Below, in pieces: positions 41,613 through 49,671 of a stretch of DNA of 64,000 nucleotides. The notes under the pieces were generated by a model. It ran no database searches, was not told where the DNA came from, and was given only the letters and a program-made list of their open reading frames with translations. A program made the translations under genes and the position numbers. The first letter of the stretch is position 1; every line of letters begins with the position of its first letter. The stretch is from the NCBI RefSeq assembly GCF_017355525.1, contig NZ_CP067395.1, positions 4,185,001 through 4,249,000 of the forward strand, read 5' to 3'. This stretch comes from Lysobacter enzymogenes (GTDB lineage Bacteria; Pseudomonadota; Gammaproteobacteria; Xanthomonadales; Xanthomonadaceae).

Positions 41613-42329
41613 TCAATCGCGCGTGCTCGACTCCCACGTCGCATGCATCACCCCCGGCAAGCGCCGCAATCGCTCCACCACCGAGTCCAGCTCCGCGGCG
41701 ATCACCGCGGTGCTGACCAAGGTGGCGACGATCTCGGTCGCGGTTTCGCCGTGCTCGTCGACGTCGACGTCGCCGACCGGATAGTTCGCCGCCTCCAGAT
41801 GATCGACCAGCCACTCGCGCGCCGCGGGCGCCGATTCCGGCGCCGCGCTCAGCCGCACCTCGTAGGTCGCTTCCGACACGCGCTCGTCGATCGGCACCCG
41901 GTTGATCGCGTTGACCAGCGGCCGCAGCAAGGTGTTGCCGGCGATCACGAACGCGGTCAGCAGCGCGCCCTCGGCGAGCATGTCCGCGCCGGTGCAGGCG
42001 CCGACCGCGGCCGAGCACCACAGCGTGGCGGCGGTGTTGAGGCCGCGCACGTTCATGCCTTCCTTCATGATCACGCCGGCGCCGAGGAAGCCGATGCCGG
42101 AGACCACGTAGGAAATCACCCGCACGGCCTCGACGCTGCCGGCCAGGCGCATGCCGAGGTCGACGAACGCGGCCGCGCCGACCGCGACCAGCACGTTGGT
42201 GCGCAGGCCCGCGGTGCGCTGGCGGTACTGGCGTTCGGCGCCGATCAGGGTGCCGAGCACGAACGCGGCCAGCAGGCTCAGCACGGTGTCGAGGAACGGC
42301 AGCAGTTGGAAGGTGTGCAGGAAGCGCAT
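41613..42329 (-). CDS. MgtC/SapB family membrane protein
   Basis: A 238-residue protein with four or five membrane helices in the first 140 residues, including FVLGTLIGAERQYRQRTAGLRTNVLVAVGAA and the GIGFLGAGVIMKEG block, both family signatures. The soluble C-terminal domain (about 150-238) has an ACT-like pattern. MgtC proteins modulate magnesium homeostasis and ATP synthase in other bacteria; the role here is inferred. No M-box or other known magnesium-sensing leader was seen upstream. Confidence 0.9.
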   Translation of the reverse strand: MRFLHTFQLLPFLDTVLSLLAAFVLGTLIGAERQYRQRTAGLRTNVLVAVGAAAFVDLGMRLAGSVEAVRVISYVVSGIGFLGAGVIMKEGMNVRGLNTAATLWCSAAVGACTGADMLAEGALLTAFVIAGNTLLRPLVNAINRVPIDERVSEATYEVRLSAAPESAPAAREWLVDHLEAANYPVGDVDVDEHGETATEIVATLVSTAVIAAELDSVVERLRRLPGVMHATWESSTRD

Positions 42330-42373
42330 GGAGGCTCCGGAGGAAAAGCGGGAGAGTCGGCGGTCGCAGCGCG

Positions 42374-42456
42374 GGGCATCGGGCTCGAAGACCCGCGCTG
42401 CGACAGCCTCGCACTCCCGGATGAAAGTTTTTGTGCAAGGGCTTCAGCCCGACGCG
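42374..42456. repeat. Second palindromic repeat family, diverged pair
   Basis: An inverted arm near 42374-42392 (GGGGCATCGGGCTCGAAG) and a forward arm at 42432-42456 (TGTGCAAGGGCTTCAGCCC then GACGC). Confidence 0.5.
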
Positions 42457-42477
42457 GTCGTTCCGGCTCGCCCGGAC

Positions 42478-43773
42478 TCAACCCGGGTTGTCCAGGCTGA
42501 ACCGATCCGCGGCCTCGTCGTAAGCGAAATACTCCGCATAGCGCGCCCACGAGGTGACCGCGCGCAGCGTCGCCGCCGCGTAGTCGGGCGACATGTGGTC
42601 TTCCAGCTCGTCGCGGAAGCGCCGCGCCGGCGCCTGGTGCGCGCTGCGTTCGTCGAGCACCCGGCGGATGTGCGCGGCCAGCGGCACGTGCGCGGCCAAC
42701 TGGCGCGCGAACAAATGCTTGCGCGCATCGGTGTCGAGCGCGACGAAACGCGCGCCGGTCTCGCTCAGGCGCAGGTCGCCATCGCCGAGTTCGGCCAGGC
42801 CGAGCAGTTGCAGGCTTTCGGCGATTGGAAACAGCTCGTCGATCTCCAGCTGCAACTGCGCCGCCAGCGCCGGCAGATCGGCGTGGCCGCGGTACGGCGG
42901 CTCGGCCAACGCCTCGGCCAGGCCGGCGATGAGGTTGCTCGACACCTGCGGCAACTCCATCGCCAGCCCGCCGCGCGGCGCCGCGCCGGGCTGGGCGCCG
43001 CCGGTCATGCGCTGGTAGATCGCATCGACCAGATCGCGGAACGCCGGGTCGAAGCGGTCGCGCGGCTGCGGCAGTTCGACCCGGATCTCCTCGATCACCC
43101 GCCCCGGATGCGAACCGAAGATCAGGATGCGGTCGCACATCAGCACCGCTTCCTCGATGTTGTGGGTCACCATCAGGATCGATTCGATCGGCATGCGCCG
43201 CTCGGCCCACAGGTCGAGCAGGTCCGAACGCAGGGTCTGCGCGGTCAGCACGTCGAGCGCCGAGAACGGCTCGTCCATCAGCAGCAGCTTGGGCTCGACC
43301 ACCAGCGCGCGGGCCAGGCCGACGCGCTGGCGCATGCCGCCGGACAGTTCCTTCGGGTACGCGCTCTCGTAACCGTCCAGGCCGATCAGGTCGATCGCCG
43401 CCAAGGCGCGCCGGCGCCGCTGCGCCGGCGCCACGCCGCGCGCTTCCAGGCCGAGCTCGACGTTCTGCAGCACGGTCAGCCACGGGAACAGGGCGAAGCT
43501 CTGGAACACCATCGCGATGTCGGCCGGCGCGCGGCTCAGCGGCGTGCCGAGGAATTCGACCTCGCCTTCGCTGGGACGGATCAGGCCGGCGATGGCGCGC
43601 AGCAAGGTCGACTTGCCCGAGCCGGAACGGCCGAGCAGGCCGACGATTTCGCCGGGGTGCAGTTGCAGGTCGACGTGGTCGAGCACGCGCAGCGGCTCGC
43701 TGCCGGCCTTCGGGTAGTGCTGGCTGAGGCCGCGCACGTCGATCAGCGGGCGGATGCAGGTGTGCAGGGTCAT
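42478..43773 (-). CDS. NitT/TauT-type ABC transporter ATP-binding protein with AAA-associated domain
   Basis: A 431-residue ATPase. Walker A is GRSGSGKST (48-56), the Q-loop [12 protein letters not shown], the signature LSGGMRQR and Walker [13 protein letters not shown]. The first 260 residues resemble the nitrate/sulfonate/taurine importer ATPases. The last ~150 residues form the AAA-associated C-terminal domain found in a subset of these, probably regulatory. AAGGAG lies 8 bases before the chosen ATG. The permease gene lies 48 bases upstream in the same operon. Confidence 0.9.
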   Translation of the reverse strand: MTLHTCIRPLIDVRGLSQHYPKAGSEPLRVLDHVDLQLHPGEIVGLLGRSGSGKSTLLRAIAGLIRPSEGEVEFLGTPLSRAPADIAMVFQSFALFPWLTVLQNVELGLEARGVAPAQRRRRALAAIDLIGLDGYESAYPKELSGGMRQRVGLARALVVEPKLLLMDEPFSALDVLTAQTLRSDLLDLWAERRMPIESILMVTHNIEEAVLMCDRILIFGSHPGRVIEEIRVELPQPRDRFDPAFRDLVDAIYQRMTGGAQPGAAPRGGLAMELPQVSSNLIAGLAEALAEPPYRGHADLPALAAQLQLEIDELFPIAESLQLLGLAELGDGDLRLSETGARFVALDTDARKHLFARQLAAHVPLAAHIRRVLDERSAHQAPARRFRDELEDHMSPDYAAATLRAVTSWARYAEYFAYDEAADRFSLDNPG

Positions 43774-43821
43774 GAGGGAACTCCTTGCCAAAACGAATAG
43801 GGATGCGAAGACGGCGCGCGC

Positions 43822-45567
43822 TCAATCCAGGCGCAGGCGCCGTTCGGCGTAGGCGTACAGCGGCCGCCACAGCGCGCGGCTGAAGGCGGTGACGAACAGC
43901 GACATCACCGCCACGCCAAGCACGATGCGCGGGAAGTCGCCGGCTTCGGTGGCGCGGGCGATGTAGGAACCCAGGCCGTAGGCTTCGACCTTGCGGTCGC
44001 CCCAGTGCACCAGTTCGGCGACGATGCTGGCGTTCCACGAACCGCCCGAAGCGGTCAGCGCGCCGGTGACGTAGTAAGGGAACACCGCCGGCAGGATCGC
44101 GCGCCGCCACCACGTCCACGAACGCAGCCGGTACACCGTGGCCGCTTCGCGCAGGTCGGTCGGCACCGCGCTGGCGCCGGCGATGACGTTGAACAGGATG
44201 TACCACTGCGTGCCGAGCACCATCAGCGGCGACAGCCACACGTCCGGATTCGCGCCGGTGGCGAGGATCGCGATCACCGCGACCGGGAACAGCACGTTGG
44301 CCGGGAACGCCGCCAACAACTGCGCCACCGGTTGCAGCCGTTGCGCCCAGCGCGGACGCAGGCCGATCCACACCCCGACCGGCACCCAGATCAGACTGGC
44401 GACGGCGATCAGCACGATCACCCGCAGCAGCGTCGCCAGACCGCCGCCGAACGCGGCGCGCACATCGTCCAGGCCCAGGTGCTGGCGGCCGTAGTCGAAC
44501 GCGAACCACGCGCCGCAGGCCGCGGCCAGCAGCAGCGCGGCCAGCCACAGCCGGTCGGGCCACGGCGATGCCGAGACCTCGTCGCTGGCGGCGACGACCG
44601 GCGCGCGCCGCCGCAGCCGCAGGCACATCGCGCGCTGCCACAGCCACGCCAGCGGCCGCAGCGCGCGCTTGCCGGCGCGGGTGCGGCGGATCAGTTCGTA
44701 CATCCACGAACGCGGACGCTGTTGGCTGGCGGTCTGCTCGCTGCGGAACTTGTCGGCCCAGGCCACGATCGGGCGGAACAGCAGTTGGTCGCACAACACG
44801 ATGGTGACCGCCATCGCCGCCACCGCCCAGCCGACCGCGGCGAAGTTCTGCTGCGCGATCGCCAGCGCGAGGTACGAGCCCACGCCCGGCAGCGTCACCG
44901 TGGTGTCGCCGACGGTGATCGCCTCGGAGGCGACGATGAAGAACCAGCCGCCGGACATCGACATCATCGCGTTCCACACCAGCCCCGGCATCGCGAACGG
45001 CGCTTCCAGCCGCCAGAACCGCTGCCACGCGCTCAGGCCGAAGCCGCGCGCGACTTCGTCGAGGTCGCGCGGCAAGGTGCGCAGCGATTGATAGAACGAG
45101 AACGCCATGTTCCAGGCCTGGCTGGTGAAGATGGCGAACACCGCCGCGCATTCGGCGCCGAGCTGGCGGCCCGGGAACAAACCGAGGAACGCTGTGACTG
45201 TGAAGCTCAGGAAGCCCAGCACCGGCACCGATTGCAGGATGTCCAGCGCCGGCACGATCAGGCGTTCGGCGAGCCGGCTCTTGGCCGCCCAGGTCGCGAT
45301 GGTGAAGGTGAACAGCAACGACGCCAGCATCGCCGCGAACATGCGCAACGTAGTGCGCAGGGCGTAGTCGGGCAGGCGCGCCGGGTCGAGCGTGACCGGA
45401 TCGAGATGCAACGCCGACAGCGGCGCGCGGGTTTCCATCGCCGCATGCGCCAGCGCGGCCGCGCCGGCGATCAGCAGCGCGAACGCGATCAGGTCATAGG
45501 CGTTGGGCCACCAGCGCTGGCGCGACAGCGCCGGCGGCAGCAGCGGAAAGGGACGGAAGACGGACAT
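43822..45567 (-). CDS. NitT/TauT-type ABC transporter double permease
   Basis: A 581-residue protein that fuses two binding-protein-dependent permease domains (about 60-280 and 345-575), each with the EAA-like loop (DEVARGFGLSAWQRFWRLEAPFAMPG and REAATVYRLRSWTWWRRAILPAVFPY). One polypeptide thus forms the whole channel. An arginine-rich linker joins the halves. It pairs with the ATPase downstream. No periplasmic substrate-binding protein gene is in the cluster, so substrate and even direction of transport are open. Confidence 0.88.
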   Translation of the reverse strand: MSVFRPFPLLPPALSRQRWWPNAYDLIAFALLIAGAAALAHAAMETRAPLSALHLDPVTLDPARLPDYALRTTLRMFAAMLASLLFTFTIATWAAKSRLAERLIVPALDILQSVPVLGFLSFTVTAFLGLFPGRQLGAECAAVFAIFTSQAWNMAFSFYQSLRTLPRDLDEVARGFGLSAWQRFWRLEAPFAMPGLVWNAMMSMSGGWFFIVASEAITVGDTTVTLPGVGSYLALAIAQQNFAAVGWAVAAMAVTIVLCDQLLFRPIVAWADKFRSEQTASQQRPRSWMYELIRRTRAGKRALRPLAWLWQRAMCLRLRRRAPVVAASDEVSASPWPDRLWLAALLLAAACGAWFAFDYGRQHLGLDDVRAAFGGGLATLLRVIVLIAVASLIWVPVGVWIGLRPRWAQRLQPVAQLLAAFPANVLFPVAVIAILATGANPDVWLSPLMVLGTQWYILFNVIAGASAVPTDLREAATVYRLRSWTWWRRAILPAVFPYYVTGALTASGGSWNASIVAELVHWGDRKVEAYGLGSYIARATEAGDFPRIVLGVAVMSLFVTAFSRALWRPLYAYAERRLRLD

Positions 45568-45862
45568 CGGTGCGGGCCTCGGTGGAGCGGAACGGGCGCG
45601 CGCTCGGGCGCGCGCGAGGAACAGGGCGGTCGATGGGTTTTCGTCCCGGCGGTTCGTCGGCCGCGCCGGCGCGGACCCAGCGGCATTCCAGCCGGCCGGT
45701 CGCTGGCGAGCGCCGCCATTGCGCGATCAGTTGTTCGCGCGGCGCGGCGTCGGCCGCGGCGGCTTCGCGCGCGCGCAGCTGCGCGCAGGCCAGCCGCAGC
45801 AGCGGAGCGAGCGCGCGGTGTTGCGGCCGCGCGCGGTGCACAGGGAAATGCAGCAGGGTCAT
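45494..45862 (-). CDS. Small hypothetical protein
   Basis: A 122-residue, His/Arg/Ala-rich reading frame with AAGGAGG 8 bases before its ATG. The middle (LAPLLRLACAQLRAREAAAAD, QLIAQWRRSPATGRLECRWV) looks like real helical protein, but the last ~25 residues overlap the permease N-terminus in another frame and look less convincing. It lies between the 45900 gene and the permease on the same strand. Confidence 0.5.
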   Translation of the reverse strand: MTLLHFPVHRARPQHRALAPLLRLACAQLRAREAAAADAAPREQLIAQWRRSPATGRLECRWVRAGAADEPPGRKPIDRPVPRARPSARPFRSTEARTDVRLPSLSAAAAGAVAPALVAQRL

Positions 45863-45899
45863 GGCGTCCTCCTTGCAGTGGATCGAAGCGGCGCGGCGC

Positions 45900-46562
45900 T
45901 CAACGCAGCGCGAAGTTGAAGCCCAGGGTCAGCCACGGGCCGCGCGGATCGCGCGCGCGGTCGCCGAGCAACAGGTCGAGGCTGGCCGCTTCGCTCAGCG
46001 CGCGGCGCAGGCCGAGTTGGCCGCCGACATCGCCGTGCGGATCGGCGTAGAGCTCGGCCAACGCGGTCCAGCGCGCGGCGAGCGCTTGCTCCAGGCCGAC
46101 GCCACCGGTGAGGCGCGCGCGGCCGCGAAGCGGCTGGTTCCAGCCGAGATTGACGTGCCACAAACGCTGGCCGTGCGGATCGGGCCCGAGGGTCAGCGGC
46201 AGGTTGAGGTTCCAGCCGTCGTAGCGGCCGCCGGTCCAGTTCGCGCCGAGCGCAGCGGCCAGCGCCCAGCCGTGGGGCGAGGCATGCAGCACGCGCTTGG
46301 CGCCGAGGCTCTGCGCGGCCGGCGCGTGCGGCGCGGCGTAGTCGCTATGGCTCAGGCCGAATTCGGTGCCGGCGATATCGCAGGCCGGCGCGAGGGTCAG
46401 CTCGCGCGCCGGCGCGGCCGTGCGCAGCCAGCTTTCGAGCTGGCAACGGCCGCGCTCGACGGTCGCGGCGTCGTCGACGTACAGGCTGGCGCCGGCGCGC
46501 GCGGCGCCGGCGTGCGCCCACAGCGCCGCAGCGAACAAGAACAGGGTGAAGCGCAGGAGCAT
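45900..46562 (-). CDS. Hypothetical exported protein, possible outer membrane beta-barrel
   Basis: A 220-residue protein with a signal peptide (cleaved near ARAG). Alternating polar/aromatic strands and GNWTGGRYDGWNLNLPLTLG, LWHVNLGWNQPL and LTLGFNFALR segments suggest a small outer-membrane barrel. GGAG lies 8 bases upstream of the ATG at 46562. It opens the operon that continues to the ABC transporter, so it may serve the same substrate. Not recognised further. Confidence 0.7.
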   Translation of the reverse strand: MLLRFTLFLFAAALWAHAGAARAGASLYVDDAATVERGRCQLESWLRTAAPARELTLAPACDIAGTEFGLSHSDYAAPHAPAAQSLGAKRVLHASPHGWALAAALGANWTGGRYDGWNLNLPLTLGPDPHGQRLWHVNLGWNQPLRGRARLTGGVGLEQALAARWTALAELYADPHGDVGGQLGLRRALSEAASLDLLLGDRARDPRGPWLTLGFNFALR

Positions 46563-47162
46563 CGGCGATCTCCGGACGAACGGAAACGCCAAAGGCCACT
46601 GGAAAGCGGTCTTCGCAGGGACTGCAGTGCGATGGAAAACGAGCGCGCGCCCGCGCCGCGCTGGGCGGGCGAAGGAAGGGCGTTAGGGGTTGCGTGCGAC
46701 TCGGCTTCGTTCTGCGCGAACGGAGCCGACCTGGGACATCCCAGACCTGGAGCGATCCGTCAGCGCGAGCGCTGCAGCGAAGGTCTAGATCGACTGTCCA
46801 AGGGGGCCTCTGGAGGGCGGAAGGGAGCTTGCGGGGCGCATGATCCTCGCCGGATGCGGCCGGGTCAACCCCGTTCGCGCATCGTCGGCGCGATTCGCCA
46901 GAACCGGTTCAGTCGGGCGCATCGCTCGCTGTTACAAGGTTGCAGACGCGAGAGGCGGGGCGCGGGAACTCGGTCGCGATGATCTCGTCGCTGCGGGACG
47001 CATCGTCGCAACGCAGTCGCTCCCTCCCGGCCCGCGCGGCGTTGCGGCAGTGGAATTCACAAGCGTCGAAGTCGCCGAAACCCGCGGTTTTACCGAATCG
47101 TTTACACGCCGGGCCAACGACTGCCGTCACCATCGGCGCAAGCCACGAGGGCGAGGACGGAC
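46563..47162. other. 600-base gap with a stack of hairpins
   Basis: No credible gene. The stretch 46701-46785 contains three adjacent inverted repeats: TCGGCTTCGTTC with GAACGGAGCCGA (46701-46729); CTGGGA with TCCCAG (46731-46744); and GACCT with AGGTC enclosing CAGCGC/GCGCTG (46744-46785). The first helix is complete only if transcribed on the plus strand, because it contains a T-G pair. No T-run follows. Rest of the gap: nothing seen. Confidence 0.5.
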
Positions 47163-47585
47163 ATGGATGCGGTGTTCTGGGTGCTGATTTCGGTGTTGGC
47201 CGCGGTCAACGTGTTGGCCACGCGCAAGTGCTGGCGCAGCAAGCGGTTCAAGCCGTCGGTTCGGGCAGCGTTGATCCTGGTGGTGTGGTTGCTGCCGGTG
47301 TTCGGCGCGATCTGGATCCTGTTGGCGACCGAGTTGGCGAGGCCCGCGAGCGAGCGGGTGCGGATCGTCTACGTCGCGCACGGAACCCGCGGCGGCTTCG
47401 GTCGAAGCGATGCCGGCGCTGCCGGCGCGTTCTGGGTGCACGCCAGCGGCGCAGTCGATGCGGGCGGCGGCGATGGCGCGCATTGCGGCAGCGATTCCGG
47501 CGGCGGTTGTCACGGCGGAGGCGACAGCGGCGGCGGCGGCGACTGCGGCGGCGGTGGCGATGGAGGCGGCGGCAGCTGCCATTGA
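47163..47585 (+). CDS. PLD-nuclease N-terminal-like membrane protein with Gly/Cys/His tail
   Basis: A 140-residue protein. The first 60 residues form two membrane helices with an intervening CWRSKRFKPSVRAALILVVWLLPVFGAIWILL segment, like the PLDc_N domain found at the start of cardiolipin synthases but here without the enzyme. A linker leads to a glycine-rich tail (about 100-140) holding HC (107-108), CH (116-117), C128 and CH (139-140), which looks like a metal-binding or redox tail. Function unknown. Confidence 0.7.
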   Translation: MDAVFWVLISVLAAVNVLATRKCWRSKRFKPSVRAALILVVWLLPVFGAIWILLATELARPASERVRIVYVAHGTRGGFGRSDAGAAGAFWVHASGAVDAGGGDGAHCGSDSGGGCHGGGDSGGGGDCGGGGDGGGGSCH

Positions 47586-47599
47586 GTCGCGTGCGCTTT

Positions 47600-47696
47600 T
47601 TGCAGGAGCGGCGCGAGCGGCGACCGCGGCATCGCGCTTACGACGCAAGCGCGGTTTCGCGGTCGCGGCTCGCGCCGCTCCTACAGTCGGGTGCGC
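47600..47696. repeat. GTAG-type REP inverted pair with a broken arm
   Basis: The forward arm reads GAGCGGCGCGAGCGGCGACC, where a C-to-G change destroys the GCGGC/GCCGC stem; the inverted arm (ending GCTCCTACAG) is intact. Confidence 0.82.
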
Positions 47697-47712
47697 GGCT
47701 GTCTCGAGCGCA

Positions 47713-48318
47713 TCAAGCGCGCGCGATCGTCGCCTCGATCAAGGTCGCCAAGGTCTTCGCCGCATCGGCTTCCTCGATCCGCCCATGCGTCATCTCGCGC
47801 GACAGCGCTTCGCCCGCGCCGACGATGGCGATGCAGCGCCGTTGCAGTTCGGCTTCGTCGACCTTCGCGTACGGCGCGAGCAAGCCGCGATAGAACCCGA
47901 CGTAACCGGCGGTGAGTTCGCGCTGCACCCGTTCCATCTCCTCGTCGCCCTTGAGCGCGGCGAAGATCGCGTGGCATTCCGGCCCGGCGGTGCGGAAGCA
48001 GCTCATGTAGCTCTCGCCCATCAGCCGCGCGACGTCGCCCAGGCGCTTGGGCGTGCGCTCGAAGTCCTGCGCGACGGTGACGGCCTGGCGTTCGTCGATG
48101 CGCTTGTACAAAGCGATCAACAGGCCCGAGCGGGTGCCGAAGTGTTCATAGGCGATCGGCTTGCTGACCCCGGCGCGCTCGGCGAGGTAGCCCAGGGTCA
48201 GCGCGTCGGTGCCTTGCTCGCGCACGACCGCCATCGCCGTTTCCAGCAATTGCTCGCGCCGTTCGGGCTTGGCCATGCGCTTGGCCGGAGCGGGTGGGGC
48301 GGATGCGTGGGCACTCAT
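47713..48318 (-). CDS. TetR family transcriptional regulator
   Basis: A 201-residue repressor-type protein with the N-terminal helix-turn-helix (LGYLAERAGVSKPIAYEHFGTRSGLLIALY, about 42-71) and a variable C-terminal ligand domain. It is divergent from the NAD(P)-binding protein gene, and a perfect palindrome lies between them, so it probably represses that gene and itself. Confidence 0.92.
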   Translation of the reverse strand: MSAHASAPPAPAKRMAKPERREQLLETAMAVVREQGTDALTLGYLAERAGVSKPIAYEHFGTRSGLLIALYKRIDERQAVTVAQDFERTPKRLGDVARLMGESYMSCFRTAGPECHAIFAALKGDEEMERVQRELTAGYVGFYRGLLAPYAKVDEAELQRRCIAIVGAGEALSREMTHGRIEEADAAKTLATLIEATIARA

Positions 48319-48348
48319 GGTCGGGTCTCCGCAACTTCGAAAAGGCGC

Positions 48349-48354
48349 TTGACA
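48349..48354 (+). promoter_or_regulatory. -35 element of the 48457 gene
   Basis: A perfect TTGACA. The best -10 candidates are TATCTT (48370, spacing 15) and TACTAT (48375, spacing 20); both are imperfectly spaced and the second runs into the operator. Confidence 0.45.
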
Positions 48355-48378
48355 GCGCCGGCGGGATTGTATCTTACT

Positions 48379-48395
48379 ATTGGTAACTTACCAAT
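48379..48395. promoter_or_regulatory. Palindromic operator, probably for the TetR regulator
   Basis: ATTGGTAACTTACCAAT is a perfect 8-bp inverted repeat around one central base, in an AT-rich island of the divergent spacer. Position over the promoter is as expected for TetR repression. Confidence 0.8.
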
Positions 48396-48456
48396 CGTAG
48401 CTTGTGTCGGGCCATCGGGGTCCGGCGCGGGCGCGGTGAACACCGGATCCCGAATC

Positions 48457-49527
48457 ATGACCGCCCTGGTTTCTTCCGCTCAATCCTCTATCCCTTCGGC
48501 CGCCGCCGCGTTGGCGCCGGTCCTGATCGTTGGCGGTTCCGGCGTGGTCGGCGCGCAGGGCGCGCAGGCGCTGCGCCGCTTGCACCCTGGCCTGAAGCTG
48601 GCGATCGCCGGCCGCGACCGCGCGCGCGCCGAGGCCGTTGCCGCGCAACTCGGCGATGCCGAGGCGGTCGTGGTCGACCTGCGCCGCGCCGACCTGGGCC
48701 TGCCGGCGCAGGCGCGCTTCAGCGCCGTGGTCGTGTTCCTCAAGGACGAGCGCTTGAACACGCTCAAGTACGCGTTGCAGCACGGCCTGCCGTACGTCAG
48801 CACCTCCAGCGGATCGTTCGAGATCGCGCCGGAAGTGAGTTTCCACCTGCGCCATCCGGGCCGTTCGCCGATGCTGCTGGCGAGCCACTGGCTGGCCGGC
48901 GCGGCGACCCTGCCGGCGCTGCACTTCTCCGCCGCGCTGCGCCGCGTCGACCGGATCGGCATCTTCGCCCTGCTCGACGAAGAAGACATGGGCGGCCCGG
49001 CCGCGGCCGCCGACTACGAACGCCTGACCACGGCCGCGGCCGCGCAGATCCTCGACGACGGCCAGTGGCGCTGGGTGCGCGGCGAGGACGCGGCCAGCGT
49101 CGGCACGAGCGTGGACGGCACGCCGATCGCGGCTTCGGCGTACTCGCCGATGGACGTGGTGAGCCTGGCCGCGGCCACCGACGCGCAGTCGATCCGGCTC
49201 GACATGGCCCTGGGCGAAAGCGCCAGCCGCCGCCGCGGCGAAGCGTTCTCGACCGAGATCGCGCTGGAACTGGAAGGCGAAGATTTCGCGGGCCGTCGCG
49301 TGCGCCATCGCCATGAGCTGGTGCATCCGCAAGGCCAGGCGCCGCTGACCGCGCTCGGCATCGCCCTCGGCGTGGAGCGCCTGCTCGGCCTGGACGGCGC
49401 GGCCGCGCCGGCGCCGGGCCTGTACACGCCGGACCTGCTGATCGACCCGGCTTATTTCCTGCGCCGCATGCGCGAGTCCGGCACGCGCGTGAGCAGCCGC
49501 GACGCGCAGGACGCGCGCGCCGCCTGA
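48457..49527 (+). CDS. Saccharopine dehydrogenase-like NAD(P)-binding protein
   Basis: A 356-residue protein. The N-terminal Rossmann fold has the dinucleotide motif VGGSGVVGAQGAQALR (about 25-40) followed by the acidic strand-end AIAGRDRARAEAVAA. The C-terminal part is a larger domain similar to saccharopine dehydrogenase or trans-acting enoyl reductase relatives (LSTSSGSFE-like YVSTSSGSFEIAP block). Substrate unknown. The operator upstream indicates control by the divergent TetR protein. Confidence 0.8.
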   Translation: MTALVSSAQSSIPSAAAALAPVLIVGGSGVVGAQGAQALRRLHPGLKLAIAGRDRARAEAVAAQLGDAEAVVVDLRRADLGLPAQARFSAVVVFLKDERLNTLKYALQHGLPYVSTSSGSFEIAPEVSFHLRHPGRSPMLLASHWLAGAATLPALHFSAALRRVDRIGIFALLDEEDMGGPAAAADYERLTTAAAAQILDDGQWRWVRGEDAASVGTSVDGTPIAASAYSPMDVVSLAAATDAQSIRLDMALGESASRRRGEAFSTEIALELEGEDFAGRRVRHRHELVHPQGQAPLTALGIALGVERLLGLDGAAAPAPGLYTPDLLIDPAYFLRRMRESGTRVSSRDAQDARAA

Positions 49528-49671
49528 GCGCGCGGCGCGGGTCCGCGCCGCCGCCGCATCGGATCGTGCGCGACCAACGACGCGCGCCGCAAGCATCGCC
49601 CACACCCGCCAGCCGGCGCCGAACGGCGCCGGCCGCCCCTCGCTTTGTCCGCGCCGCCCGGGAGGCCGCCC

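Noticed and set aside
42330..42477. M-box or other magnesium-sensing leader before the MgtC gene
   Set aside because: No conserved M-box elements; the region is explained by diverged palindromic repeats.
46563..46640. GGCCACTGG and GGGACTGCAG stretches that recall cobalamin riboswitch boxes
   Set aside because: The order and spacing of the other conserved boxes are absent on either strand.
46840..47187. A possible 115-residue protein starting MILAGCGRVNP with a lipobox-like start
   Set aside because: No ribosome site, Arg-rich random composition, and it overlaps the better-supported gene at 47163.
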